Source: Bremia lactucae (taxonomy: Eukaryota; Oomycota; Peronosporomycetes; Peronosporales; Peronosporaceae). From it: a stretch of DNA of 64,000 nt. Below are positions 32,183 through 42,599 of this stretch, in pieces. Each line of letters opens with the position of its first letter. Position 1 is the stretch's first letter. Made by a program: the position numbers and the translations under genes. The stretch is from the NCBI RefSeq assembly GCF_004359215.1, contig NC_090613.1, forward strand, positions 199,041 to 263,040, read 5' to 3'. The notes below the pieces were generated by a model. The model was not told where the DNA came from and did no database searches. It saw only the letters and a program-made list of their open reading frames with translations.

Positions 32183-33343
32183 TAATGCTACCCATTTGTT
32201 CCACAACTGTAAACTTAGGGGTGAGCTTCAGAGTCCGCGTCAATAGGGCATCCCGCCCCTACCGCGCTCCCGCATTTCCCGACCCCTCAGTGGTCAATGC
32301 AGAACTCATACGTCTCTCACGCTGGTTCTTGCCATCGCCTTTTGGGAAGGGAGTCCTCTTGCTGGGCATCTTTGCCCTAGTCGGGACCCTGGCATAGCAG
32401 CGAGCCATCATATGGCCGCGCTTGCCGCATTTATAACAGACAACGTCTGCATTGCCCAACTCCATAGGAGTGGCATCTGTCCTCTCGGCCGACGGCTGAT
32501 ACCAAGCTGTCGCCGAGGCACTGTTGTAGGATTGCTTCTGAACCAAGGCAATTTAGATTGCCTCTTCCATCGTCGACAGAACCTTTCTGAAAAGGGCCTG
32601 TTGCGATGGGCCATGCCGTAGTCCGTTCATAAACGTGGGCACCTTAATGTGCTCCAAAATCGGACCTACGATAATGGACGCCGACAGCGAGCGTATCTTG
32701 TGGAGATCGTTTCGCCTATCGCGCTCCAAAGAAGCGTGCCTGAAGCAACACTTCCTTGTTCGGCGGCTGGTACATGGCGCGAATCTTTTCCTTAAAGATC
32801 GCCCATTTAGGGAGCGCCTTTACGTCGGCCATAAGTGCTGAGTAAGCCCACTTTGAGGACTTACCGCGCAGATGCGACATGGCGTACGACACCTTCCGGC
32901 TGTCATCCTCGATGGTTTTAGTTGCGCAACATCGCATTGCTCCACGGCTAGCAGCCAGTGGACAATCGTGTGCGTTGTAGTTCCATCGAACTTGGGCGGG
33001 TCCATCCGAATGGGCCTCGGCTGATGCGGCCGGGCAGAGAGCATCTCAATAGTCCTGTTGAGAGCCTCGCTCCGAGCCTGCTCATGCCTCAGCTCATCCT
33101 GAGTCTGAGTAACGGACTCCGCCGCAGCATGGCCTTGTGCCTCGGACGCGGCCCTCCGCTGTCCGAGCACGAATGCCTCAAACTGCTCCAACTGAGCAAC
33201 ATGTTCTTAGGAGGACTACTCAGGAGCCTGGCCAAGGCTTGTTCACCAAGTCTCTGCGCCACAAGCCCTGCCACCTCACGACGATGTTCGGAGAGGTGGG
33301 GAAAATGAGCCCAATCAATATTGAGGCTCACCCGAACGTACAC
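32183..33343 (-). pseudogene. gag: gag, C family (in chimera)
   Basis: Minus-strand pieces: N-terminus 33089-33343 (SLNIDWAHFPHLSEHRREV), a Gln/Glu/Arg-rich middle (32820-33191), the core 32716-32937 (SYAMSHLRGKSSKWAYSALM) and 32259-32546 with a zinc knuckle CYKCGKRGHMMARC. The 73 codons at 32716-32937 are identical in protein sequence to 34921-35142 on the plus strand, so the two copies are recent relatives. A couple of frameshifts split the frame. Confidence 0.75.
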
Positions 33344-33498
33344 ACGCAGAGATGCGGATCGTGGGAAGGATTTTAAGTGCTACCAAGTGTAGGCGGGCAC
33401 GTCGTAATGCGGCCACGCTTTATTTAGACACACACCCTAGCACAGCAAGGAAGCGGTTAAACCTGCTTCTCTTGCGTGCAGTGAGGTTGGAGGGGGAT

Positions 33499-33598
33499 NN
33501 NNNNNNNNNNNNNNNNNNNNNNNNNNNNNNNNNNNNNNNNNNNNNNNNNNNNNNNNNNNNNNNNNNNNNNNNNNNNNNNNNNNNNNNNNNNNNNNNNN
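33499..33598. other. Assembly gap (100 N)
   Basis: Exactly 100 N between the C-family 5' region on the left and a host-derived segment on the right. The left LTR expected for the chimera may lie here. Confidence 0.99.
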
Positions 33599-33738
33599 AT
33601 AAAGTTGCGCGCGATTTGAGAAGGTATTATTTTCCACGTTCGTGAGCCACGTCACACAAACATAGCCAATCCTTATAAAATTAATAACATTTAAAAAGAA
33701 TTAAGAAATTAAGGCCAAGCTAATCAACTTAAGTCGTG
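33599..33738 (-). repeat. Inverted copy of the SEL1L upstream segment
   Basis: The reverse complement of this stretch matches 25091-25225, including CGCGCGCAACT, GGAAAATAATACC, GTGTGACGTGGCTC and GGATTGGCTATGTTTGTGTG, with about ten small differences. It is host-type DNA duplicated and inverted between two C-family elements. Confidence 0.75.
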
Positions 33739-33845
33739 AAACTAAGTTTAGCCGACAGATCTTTTTATTTTCCCTTATTTACGAGACGCTGCTAATCTGA
33801 CGACGCGCAACCACTCGGTCACGTGATAATTGGACTTATTTTTCA

Positions 33846-33962
33846 ATGGTTTCTGTTTTGCTTTTCATCGCTTATTTGTGGAGTCTTAAGAATCGTGAAG
33901 GCAATAGCCTCCATCGCTGTTTTCGCAATGTCAGTATTCAGTTTTTGCCACCTCAAGTGTAA
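33846..33962 (+). pseudogene. Possible host gene start truncated by LTR
   Basis: An open frame of 38 codons starts with ATG at 33846, encodes a hydrophobic start (MVSVLLFIAYLWSLKNREGN) that could be a signal peptide or anchor, and stops (TAA) two bases into the C-family LTR at 33958. It lies on the side of the duplicated SEL1L upstream segment where a divergent neighbour gene would be expected. A chance frame is also possible. Confidence 0.25.
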
Positions 33963-34469
33963 CGACTAAAGTTGCCCTTGTGTTACACAGTGCCCGTTAA
34001 GTAAACTTTGTGTACTTAAGCGGATGGTCAATTAATTAGACCAACCACTGGGGGGTCGATCACATTGTGACCCACCCTTGTGTATGTGATGCACATGGTG
34101 CATTCACATTAGGAGGGATGACGCCTAGCGTTACCCGTTACGCGAGGTAACAGAAAGATACGCTCGCAATACATATGTGTGTTATCAACAGAGATGACAT
34201 TTTTAATTGGTAAAAATGGGTATTTATAGTTAATACGATTAAATATGAATCAGTCTGAAACTACTTCCTAATTAGTAAGTGCGCACGAGAAGCCGGATTA
34301 CCGCTCCCGTGACGAAACTTTACTATAGCACTTAATGCGTTAAGTGAGGTCACTAAGACGCCCACCACAACTACCTCAGCACACGAGAGTAGACGTTCCA
34401 ATTGTTCCTCGCTGTGCTAGGGTGTGTGTCTAAGTAGAGCGTGGCCGCATTACGACGTGCCCGCCTACA
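33958..34469 (+). repeat. 5' LTR of C copy 2
   Basis: It begins TGTAACGACTAAAGTTGCCC and ends GTGCCCGCCTACA. It is colinear with 24581-25090 reversed. The preceding five bases are TCAAG; the other end is not in the window, so a target duplication cannot be tested. Confidence 0.85.
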
Positions 34470-34470
34470 C

Positions 34471-34490
34471 TTGGTAGCACTTGAAATCCT
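34471..34490 (+). promoter_or_regulatory. Primer-binding site of C copy 2
   Basis: TTGGTAGCACTTGAAATCCT follows the LTR by one base. TGG at its start would pair with the CCA end of a tRNA. Copy 1 has TGGTAGCTCTCGAAATCC at the same place. Confidence 0.6.
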
Positions 34491-34513
34491 TCCGATGACC
34501 CGCATATCGGCGT

Positions 34514-35560
34514 GTGTACGTGAGGATGAGCGTGAACATCGATTGGGCTTGTTTCCTCCACCTCTCCGAACATCATCGGGAGGTGGCAGGGCACTTGGAG
34601 CAGGGACTTGGTGAACAAGCCCTGGCTAGGCTCTTGGGAAATTCTCCTGAGCAGCATGTTGCTCAGTTGGGGCAGTTTGAGGCATTCTTGCTCGAAAAAT
34701 GGAGATCCGCGACCGAGACACAGAGCCATGCTGCGGCGGAGTCCGTCACTCAGACTCAGGATGAGCTGAAGCGTGAGCAGGCTCGGAGCGAGGCTCTCAA
34801 CAGGACTATTGAGATGCTCTCTGCCCGGCCGCATCATCCGAGACCCATTCGGATGGACCCGCCCAAGTTCGATGGAACTACAACGCACATGATTGTCCAC
34901 TGGCTGCTAGCCGTGGAGCAATGCGATGTTGCGCAACTAAAACCATCGAGGATGACAGCCGGAAGGTGTCGTACGCCATGTCGCATCTGCGCGGTAAGTC
35001 TTCAAAGTGGGCTTACTCGGCACTTATGGCCGACGTAAAGGCGCTCCCTAAATGGGCGATCTTTAAGGAAAAGATTCGCGCCATGTACCAGCCGCCGAAC
35101 AAGGAAGTGTTGCTTCAGGCACGCTTCTTTGGAGCGCGATAGGCGAAACGATCTCCACAAGATACGCTCGCTGTCGGCGTCCATTATCGTAGGTCCGATT
35201 TTGGAGCACATTAAGGTGCCCACGTTTACGAACGGACTACGGCATGGCCAATCGCGACAGGCCCTTTTCAGAAAGGTGCTGTCGACAATGGAAGAGGCAA
35301 TCTAAATTGCCTTAGTTGAGGAGCAATCCTACAAAAGCGCCTTGGGGACAGCTTGGTATAAGCCGTCGACCGAGAGGACAGATGCCACTCCCATGGAGTT
35401 GGGCAATGCAGACGTTGTCTGTTATAAATGCGGCCATATGATGGCTCGCTGCTATGCCAGGGTCCCTGCTGGGGCGAAGACGCCCAGCAAGAGGACTCCC
35501 TTCCCAAAAGGCGAAGGCAAGAACAAGCTTTGGAGACGCATGAGTTCTGTTTCGACCACT
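34514..35560 (+). pseudogene. gag: gag of C copy 2 (frameshifted)
   Basis: Starts at ATG 34514 (MYVRMSVNIDWACFLHL), with 174 codons to 35038 including a charged coiled-coil-like stretch (QTQDELKREQARSEALNRT) and RPIRMDPPKFDGTT. A shift near 34930 leads to 34921-35142 (SYAMSHLRGKSSKWAYSALM), another to 35342-35758 with the knuckle region CYKCGHMMARC, where four residues (KRGH to H) are missing compared with CYKCGKRGHMMARC, so the zinc-binding spacing is broken. Gag forms the particle and binds RNA; this copy is defective. Confidence 0.8.
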
Positions 35561-35641
35561 GACAGGAGCGCGGTAGGGGCGGGATGCCCTGCTGACGCGG
35601 ACTCTGAAGCTACCCCTAAGTTCAGAGTTGTGGAACAAATG

Positions 35642-36205
35642 GGTAGCATAGTCCCTGAGGTCTCGAAATTTCGGACCTCAACATTACTGGTCTATAGCGC
35701 TCATGTAAGAGGCTATGACCAGGTGATGATTCTCCTAGTGAATTCGGGTGCATCATAAAATTTTGTGAAACTAGCGGCTCTAGAAAAGAGACCGGCGATG
35801 TTTGAGTCGCTTTACCAGGATGGCAAGCGAGAAGAGGCGACCGTTCGTTTAGCGAACAGCGCGCTCGTTAAGTCTGAGGGAGTTCAGGTAGAACTCGCCT
35901 TCAGCTTTAGTGACTTCTCTTGTAAGAAAAATCTCACAGTGCTAGGAACGGAGAGTCCGTATGACCTCATCCTAGGCATGCCATGGTTGGCAAAGTACCA
36001 ACCATGGATAGAATGGCGTACACGCACAGTTGCGAACTCTACGCAGGACACCGGAGAGGATGTGCTCGTGCGAGAGGCGTATGCAACTGATGTCGTGTCA
36101 AACACAGTTGAGGGTTGGTTGACGGGATGTCAAACGTCACCAATTCCTACCCAGCTCGTGAAGACTGAGGTAAACAAAAGGACGAGGACAAGTAGTCATG
36201 CGTCC
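35642..36205 (+). pseudogene. pol: Protease of C copy 2 (active-site lost)
   Basis: The frame is homologous to 22628-23356. The catalytic motif VDSGASQNF appears here as VNSGAS, then a TAA stop at 35756-35758, then NF: the catalytic Asp is replaced by Asn and the next codon but a few is a stop. The rest (35765-36205) is open and contains VRLANSALV and DLILGMPWLAKYQPW. It is cut by the gap. Confidence 0.8.
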
Positions 36206-36305
36206 NNNNNNNNNNNNNNNNNNNNNNNNNNNNNNNNNNNNNNNNNNNNNNNNNNNNNNNNNNNNNNNNNNNNNNNNNNNNNNNNNNNNNNNNNNNNNNN
36301 NNNNN
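36206..36305. other. Assembly gap (100 N)
   Basis: Exactly 100 N. The left side is C-family protease, the right side a B-family antisense ORF fragment, so the gap hides a junction between families. Confidence 0.99.
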
Positions 36306-36433
36306 GGACTTCCATGCCTCACGTCGGGGGATCCCTGTCCGTGTTGTGTGGACAACACGAAGCAATTAAAAGGGGATGTATATTCCATTTCTTCGCCCTG
36401 GGGGAGGGCTCGCATCTCTATCAAGATGCGGGT
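36306..36433 (+). pseudogene. Fragment of B-family antisense ORF end
   Basis: It matches 37617-37740 (GGACTTCCATGCCTCACGT, then CCGTGTTGTGT.GACAACACGA). It ends abruptly where B-family LTR sequence begins at about 36434. It is a third copy of the 3' end of the B antisense region. Confidence 0.6.
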
Positions 36434-36618
36434 TGCGTGCGTCCAATGCTGACTGGACCGCGGCGCAAGTAGATATCAAGGCCTATATCTACCAGTGAAT
36501 AAGCTTCTCGAATGTTATAATATAAAGTGGTATTCCCAAAATATTATTTACCTTTTAAGTAATATATTTATTAACAACATTTAATTATTAACTTAATGCA
36601 ACAATACACCCCGTTACA
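36434..36618 (-). repeat. 3' LTR fragment of B copy 2
   Basis: On the minus strand it begins TGTAACGGGGTGTATTGTTG at 36618. About 185 bp remain before unrelated sequence at 36433. A polypurine-like tract follows to the right (36619-36632). Confidence 0.8.
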
Positions 36619-36742
36619 TCATTCTCCGCTAAAATGTTAAACAACAATCACTCTGACTGTCCTCAAATAGAGCGGTCACTATAAGAGCATTCAAGTAAAA
36701 ACGATGTTGATTAGTCAGAACCATTACTTTTAATTCTATCGC

Positions 36743-37679
36743 ATGGTTAACGGGTCCATGCGGTCAGCGATTTGTGCAGAACCTTCGGCTGTGGTACAGG
36801 CAGCCGCGAACGACGCATTATTGTCTCTTGCGGCAGATAATTTATCTGCCGCAGTGTCATCTCCTTCCGCAACACCAACTATTACGAATGCGAATGATGA
36901 GTCACCGCGTTAATGCGACCCCTCTTTAACGGTCGGCTACGAATGCTAGTCGGACAAGATGGCCGAATCGGAGAGTGGAACAGTCGCCTGAACTTCGTCA
37001 GGCAGCTAGTTATGAGCCTTTGAATAGGGGGCTAAGTCGAATAGTCGTGCTAAAAGCATTCGCTATAGCATGTTTGGTTCCAGCGATGAGGATGATTCCT
37101 CATCGCCAGCACCGTCTCCGGTACCGTCACCCGCACTTATTTCTGTGCGTGGTGATGACGATGGGGTAAGACATCGTGATAAAAGTTTTTGTGGTACCCC
37201 TGCTTCAGCGGGTATCACTCAGGGAGTGCAGACAATAAAATGACTCGTCTTGCCTCTGAGAAAAAGCCGTGGCTTTTGCCCTAACGGCTAGTCAGTAGCT
37301 TATCTGGAATGACGACTCTCACAATAAAAATCATTTTTATGTTGCGGCAAAGCTACATGACCTTGATCCCAGCGCGAAGAACTTTCGCGCTGAGGAAGAG
37401 TTTTATCTCGATGCTTTTCTTAAGCTTCGATGGTATAGTTGCAACAACAAGCAAGATAAAATCTCGTTGACGCAAGCCTGGAGCGCCTTTGTTCGCAATG
37501 TCAAAGACATTAGACGCGAAGCCTGGCTTCAAACACCTTACGCGATTCGCGTTAAGTCTGAGAGACGAACTCCAACCGGTGCAAGGTTTGAATTGCATCG
37601 GTTGTCTCGTGAGGCAGGACTTCCATGCCTCACGTAGGTGATTCCTGTCCGTGTTGTGTCGACAACACGAAACGAGTGA
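36743..37679 (+). pseudogene. Antisense ORF region of B copy 2
   Basis: On the plus strand, opposite to pol. Three open pieces: 36743-36913 (56 codons: MVNGSMRSAICAEPSAVV ... NANDESPR, stop), a Ser-rich piece at about 36970-37240 (RYSMFGS, then SPAPSPVPSPALISVRGDDD) and 37313-37640, an open frame without ATG reading AAKLHDLDPSAKNFRAEEE, then SLTQAWSAFVRNVKDIRREA and RTPTGARFELHRLSREAG. The corresponding pieces on the minus strand of B copy 1 (14797-15717) keep the same order, stops after DESPR and after STTRNE, and mostly the same residues. Frameshifts or unrecognised introns separate the pieces. No known domain. It converges with pol, whose frame ends near 37728. Confidence 0.5.
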
Positions 37680-37727
37680 TAGGAGATTTTTACTCTATTT
37701 CTTCGCCCTGGGAAAGGGCTCGCGTCT

Positions 37728-38569
37728 CTATTGAGATGCGGGATGCGATTGACGCTTTGCAATCGATTTACAAGCGCCAGGAACGCGTGATTTCCGATGG
37801 ACCTTCTGATCCATCGGATGGGTCCCATCATACTGACTGGCGAGGCCCTCAACGTCAACAACCAGCTGGGAACGAGGCTCCCAGCTGTCATGCAAAGGTG
37901 GATAACCGCGACAGCGAACCAGATAATTCGTTCGCTGCCCCTTCACATCACGGTGGTTTAGAATACGACACGGAAGAAAACGTTGACCACCGTGGGATCC
38001 CACCAATGGTTGTGGTGGAGGAGGAAAAATTAGATCTGTACCTTGTGGTGGAGGAGGAAAAATTAGATCTGTACCTTGTGCCGGATCTAGAGTCGAAGAT
38101 CGACAAAATCGATCGTTTCCTCCATGATTTGGAGGAGGGACTTGGTCACGAGCGCGGTAAGCGTCGCTCGTTCGAGCAGACGGTGCAGACTCACTATATC
38201 GAATGGTTGGAAGACCGTTCGAAGAGTGCGATCTCAATGTTGGAGTATGAACGGAAATATCACGCTCTTCGTGATGAGCTGTCGTCAGCTCATCGCGGCT
38301 TCGAGGATCTTCGGACCCGGCTTGAGAACCTCCAGATTCAGCATGAGAATCTGGTTCGTGACCACAAGAATCTATAAGGGATTCTTGAAAAGGGTGGTCA
38401 GATCCGTCCTTGGGAGAAACCGCGTACTGAGGGTACGGGCGGAGCCGACCAACGTAAAACGCAGGATGCGTTCGCATCCTACGTGCAATTCTATCGTGTA
38501 CGCATTTCCTCTGCGATGCAGCTCGCGGAATGGCCCAATGTACTTGGAAAATAGTTTACTACTACCCAC
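37728..38569 (-). CDS. pol: Integrase C-terminus and chromodomain of B copy 2 pol
   Basis: Two minus-strand frames: 38372-38569 with KLFSKYIGPFRELHRRGNAY (the GPY/F module), then, after a shift, 37728-38477 (249 codons) starting RTHPAFYVGRLRPYPQY, a polar linker and the chromodomain HGGQRFLPCRIL...NYLVRCRGYPPLHDSWEP ...LVVDVEGL. The linker includes an exact 33-bp tandem duplication (38012-38077), seen as QGTDLIFPPPP repeated. The plus-strand frame over 37680-38377, 233 codons and rich in charged heptad-like residues, is open through the same bases; I regard the pol reading as the real one because it matches known modules. Confidence 0.75.
38012..38077. repeat. 33-bp in-frame tandem duplication
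   Basis: GTGGTGGAGGAGGAAAAATT at 38012 is repeated at 38045; both 33-bp units are identical. It keeps both the pol frame and the antisense frame open. Confidence 0.9.
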
Positions 38570-38953
38570 ATAGTGACTACAGGCTTAAGGTAAGCTAACC
38601 GTAGACAGTAGTACTACATCATTAATTTCAAATGAAAGAATATTTGCGCTTCCATGTTTGTCTGCGTTCCAATTTTGCCGGTCTGCATTAGGAATGGAAT
38701 CCTTCCTGTATGAAATAACTACTGATTCTTAAGCCAGCAGAAGTTCTTCTACCGACTCATTTATTTTGTCTTTATCAGTACGCTTTGTGCGCACTGCCAT
38801 GAAATCTTTCGGTTCTGCAGCTAGAGATTCCTCGCTGGTACAACTTTTTATTGCGAGCAATAGCGTCCACAATATTGCTGAGTTTTTCTCTATGTTGAAT
38901 ATAATAATAGAAATAAAGTGTCTGTTTTTTCCAGATTTTTAATTAGCACATTA

Positions 38954-39897
38954 TTATACGCATATTTGAATATTTTTTCTTCTTACTCTTCCGATGTCAA
39001 TTGCTTCGACATCGACATCATTCACGTCGTCGGTAATTTCGACGCGTGATGAGCATGATCCAGAGCTGGTTTGCTCGTGCGAGTCCCCCCCCCGTTTGAA
39101 CAAAAGGATTCCTCTAATTGTGTGAGTATGCGTGGATGGCGTAAGCCACTCGAAATACGGTGTATGCATTGTAGACGCATGAACCGAATTGTTGATGGCG
39201 AATTCGACCATCGGTAAAAACTCGCTCCGATTCGGATACGATTGAGCGTAACCTCGAAGTATATCTTCGAGGACGCGATTTAAGCGTTCCGTCCGACCAT
39301 CCGTCTCTGGATGATCAGAAGTTGACATAGTCGGCCGTGTTCCGAGAAATCAGAACACGGATTGCTAAAATTCCGCCTAAACCGTGGATCTCTATCGGAG
39401 ACCAGTTCACGGGGTATATCGTGGTGTCTGAATACCATGTCGGTAAAGACACGAGCACAGCTCGGAGCCGTGATCGACTCTGGTTTTGCAGCAAGATATA
39501 CCATCTTGCTGAATTTGTCCACAAAAACACGGATTCCATTGTTTTTGTGATCGTCTTCGGGATATCCGAAGACAGAGTCCACAGATAAGGACTGCCAGCA
39601 TTCTACTGGAAGTGGTAGAGGCGCACGGAATGAAGAAATAGGCTTCACCGCTAACACACCTCGCAAGCACGAATGTACTTGCGCACGAACTGATAGTGGC
39701 GGGGCGCGACTTACTGTGAAATAAGTTTTCTCACGTCCACGATGCCCACTTGTTGGTGCATCGTGACACTCATACATGATGCTCAAGCGCAAATTATTGT
39801 GAGTTGGGACGACGACACGTGGAGTATCGCAGGTACCGGCTGTGTAATACAATAAGCCGATGGGCTGACGATTGATATAAAACCGGTAAATCTTCAA
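38954..39897 (-). pseudogene. pol: Integrase core of B copy 2
   Basis: 39280-39897 contains CHDAPTSGHRGREKTYFT, then after a local shift the Cys pair region, SVDSVFGYPEDDHKN (first Asp) and RELVSDRDPRF (second Asp). 38954-39328 in another frame contains DHPETDGRTERLNRV with the catalytic Glu and FLPMVEFAINNSVHAST. The frameshift between the two near 39300 breaks the protein. Sister sequence: 12832-13629. Confidence 0.75.
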
Positions 39898-40059
39898 AAG
39901 ATTTATCGGATGGATTCATTCGATGACCCATTAAACGCAGAAGGTCCTTATCTTCTTTGTAGGCTTTCTTTATGTCATCAAACACGGTTGATGACGGAAC
40001 ACTTGAAATGAATATTGCAACAGTGGGATGTATTCCACTGTTGGAATGCGCAGCCGGAT

Positions 40060-41430
40060 CGAAATTGGGTCGGCGTGATAACGCAACAGCGACGACAATA
40101 ATTCGTCCCGGTTAAAATTCCTCCGAGAAATTATACTCCGCGAAGAAGGATAGCCACTTTACCATTCTTTGTGAGAAGTGTGGGCTGTTTACGGCCGTGT
40201 GCAAATACGCATAATGAACGGTCTATCTCCGAGGAGATAGGCCCTATATTTAGCCAGTGCATATTTCATGGCAAGGACTTCCTTGTCATGCACTGGGTAA
40301 TTGCGTTCAGCTGGTTGCAGCTGACGAGATTGATAACAGACGAAGCGCTCATCGCCGTCTGTATCGTATTGTAGTAAACGCAAAGCCGGTTGCAAAATCG
40401 TTGGCGTCACAGACCACATGGAATGGTCTGTCCTGATCTACAATCACTGAGATGGGTAATTGCATCTAGCTTTGCTGGATGCCCTTAGAGGAACGCCAAC
40501 AATCAGCGTCCCATAGCCATTTCTTGTCCTTTTTTATGGACGTGAGAGAAGAACTGTCATCTCGGCATTCTTGCGTGAGTACTGTGCAAGTACGCCGCTA
40601 GCCCAAAGAACTTCCTTAGTCCCTTGACATCGCCTGAAACAAGCCAGTCGGTAATTGCCTTCATTTTTTCGGGATCAGGGCGCACGCCGTGCTTACCAAC
40701 GATGCACCCAAGAAGTGGCATTTCGCTTGCAAAGAATATACACTTCTTCAGATTTGCGTACATCTTACGCTTTCGCATAAGTGTAAGAACGTGACGAAAG
40801 TGATTTTTGTGTCCGCGTCCGTCTTTCCGTCCATAGCTCGGATATGGACGAATAAATCGTCGAAAAAACGGTGCGAATATTAGCACCGGTCTCAACAGAT
40901 TCGTAAAGCATCTGTTGAATGTTGCAAGGGCCGCTGTGGCATTACTAGCAATTCACAGAGCATCCCACTGGGAGTGCTCACTGCTATGTACAAATGTTCC
41001 GTTGACGCATAAGGATCTGATAAAAGCTATCCATCAGATTCATAGACGATATGATGGTACTTTAAGACATACCATCTATGATTACGTCTCTTCTAGGTAT
41101 CGGCGTTTAAGCCGGTACCGTTGCAGCATTCAGTTTTTTGAATGCGTGCCTATCTGCCACCCTCTTGTGGCCTTTCGCACACAAAAGTTCGGAGAGCTAT
41201 GTAGGGAGGTTAGCTCACTTACATCACCCGCTTTTAATCGATCGATAAAGAATTTATCGATCGCAAGTACTTTTTCACGGGGCAGTGGCCACTGCTTCAT
41301 GACACAGTACTTCGAGCCCGGTTTGACCTCGATTTCATGTCGAGTGCCTTTATCCTTAGGCAACTCGAATGACACTGTTTCAGGAAGAACATCCCTGAAT
41401 TCAATCAATCCTTGTATAAGGGATTTGTCT
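40060..41430 (-). pseudogene. pol: RT and RNase H of B copy 2
   Basis: RNase H pieces: 40189-40419 (HDKEVLAMKYALAKYRAYLL and FVCYQSRQLQPAERNYPV). RT pieces: 40557-40895 (MYANLKKCIFFASEMPLLGC, VRPDPEKMKAITDWLV, LRKFFGLAAYLH) and 41130-41408 (HEIEVKPGSKYCVMKQWPLP). The catalytic box near 40862 reads FFDD instead of YFDD. A deletion has removed most of the palm between 40920 and 41130. Not functional. Confidence 0.75.
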
Positions 41431-42278
41431 TAAGTGACTCCCACAATTGAGTAGTACGTCTCTCAATGTGAGTTTTCACATCGAGGACACTTTCGTCCAT
41501 CGATGAGCTGCTAAGAACACGTTTGTTCTCTACAAAAACTGCCGCTGACCGAATATCGGTTACGTATTCGTCCTCTGTGACAAGTACGCAGATCTGCTTG
41601 ACTCTACCACTATGCAAATCTCTCAAGAACGGCTTAGGTTTTAGAATTATAATTGAGTTGTCTCGGTATTTTACTTGGGAGGCGCATACAGATCAAGAGT
41701 ATAAGCGCCTACTCTTGATCCGCCAGTAGCCAAGACATTCAATGTCTCGGTTTATTCCTGATAATTATTCACAGGCTGCCGAGGGATCAATCCCCTGGGA
41801 TGCTGAAGTCTAGTCGCTTCAGCCCCACCTATATGAGGAGATTTCTCCTCACGTACGTGGGGCCTTATTTCCTCAACGTCTTCCGACCGTGATTGCGCTA
41901 TCACAGTCGGGTCCTTTACGGTCGACTCTCTTCTCGACCTAGGATCATCGTGCTGTCCCTTTTGGGCAACCGGCATCTTCCTTGGATGTCAACCGGTAGG
42001 CGTACATTCATATCCCTATCCACTCGAGTTATTCGAGTGGTGGACCTTCGGCGTTGCTGTGCATTCGCACAACCAACGCCAGCTGACTCCACAGGGTGAT
42101 TAGTAATCACACTGTGATCCTGTGCAGTCGATTCATGAACATACAACAAGTGAGGCCATTAAATCTACTCGTAGTACATCCACACGCTTGTGGACGCTCC
42201 AAGACGTTTATCAGATGGCCATCCGATGAACAAGTGGCAGAGATCTTTACGGCTCGATGCTGCCAGCTAATTCTTGGC

Positions 42279-42560
42279 TCACTTCTGAGCCCAAGGTAAA
42301 CCTAGGATGACATCAAATGTGTCATTCAATCTTAGTACGATGAAATCATCTTGATACTGCAAATCTTTCACCGTGTAGTGAAATGTCACCAGGCGTTTCA
42401 TCACTGTTATCGATGCGCCTGTTGCTAGACGCACCGATATTCTTGTTGGAGGATGGTGCACTCAACATATTTAAGCCAACGCTCCTCTACCGACTGGCGT
42501 CGAATAAAGTTATTCAAAGGCCCCACAGTCCACTAGGGCTCAAATCATTTATCACTTTTA
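42279..42560 (-). pseudogene. pol: Protease of B copy 2
   Basis: The minus-strand frame 42279-42461 reads ISVRLATGASITVMKRLV and DVILGLPWAQK, the flap and distal parts of the retropepsin domain. The segment with the catalytic aspartate (about 42470-42540) is out of frame. It matches 10076-10402. 41431-42278 is the decayed protease-RT linker. Confidence 0.65.
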
Positions 42561-42599
42561 TCTTTAAGGTGACAAAAAACCTCATCGTCAGGTGCAGAG

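Larger units (their letters stand above)
29913..33498 (-). mobile_element. Chimeric gypsy remnant: A-family 3' half joined to C-family gag
   Basis: Read right to left: C-family gag (33343 to about 32183), then, at a junction near 32182, A-family integrase end, linker and chromodomain (about 32180-31264), antisense ORF region, polypurine tract and A-family 3' LTR (29913-30340). Protease, RT, RNase H and the integrase core are missing. The junction shows a short shared ACATA. The right end runs into a 100-N gap. Confidence 0.75.
33958..36205 (+). mobile_element. Ty3/gypsy family C copy 2, 5' half
   Basis: The plus-strand element starts with a complete C LTR (33958-34469), a primer-binding site, gag and protease, and is then cut by the gap at 36206. 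It faces the minus-strand gag of 32183-33343, so the two form a head-to-head inverted pair around 33.5-33.95 kb. After the gap the sequence belongs to the B family. Confidence 0.8.

Noticed and set aside
37680..38377. Plus-strand coiled-coil-like ORF end (from 37680) opposite B copy 2 pol
   Set aside because: The minus strand of the same bases encodes the integrase C-terminal linker and chromodomain, both recognisable, so the plus-strand frame is probably a shadow. Only the part left of 37680 is kept as antisense ORF.
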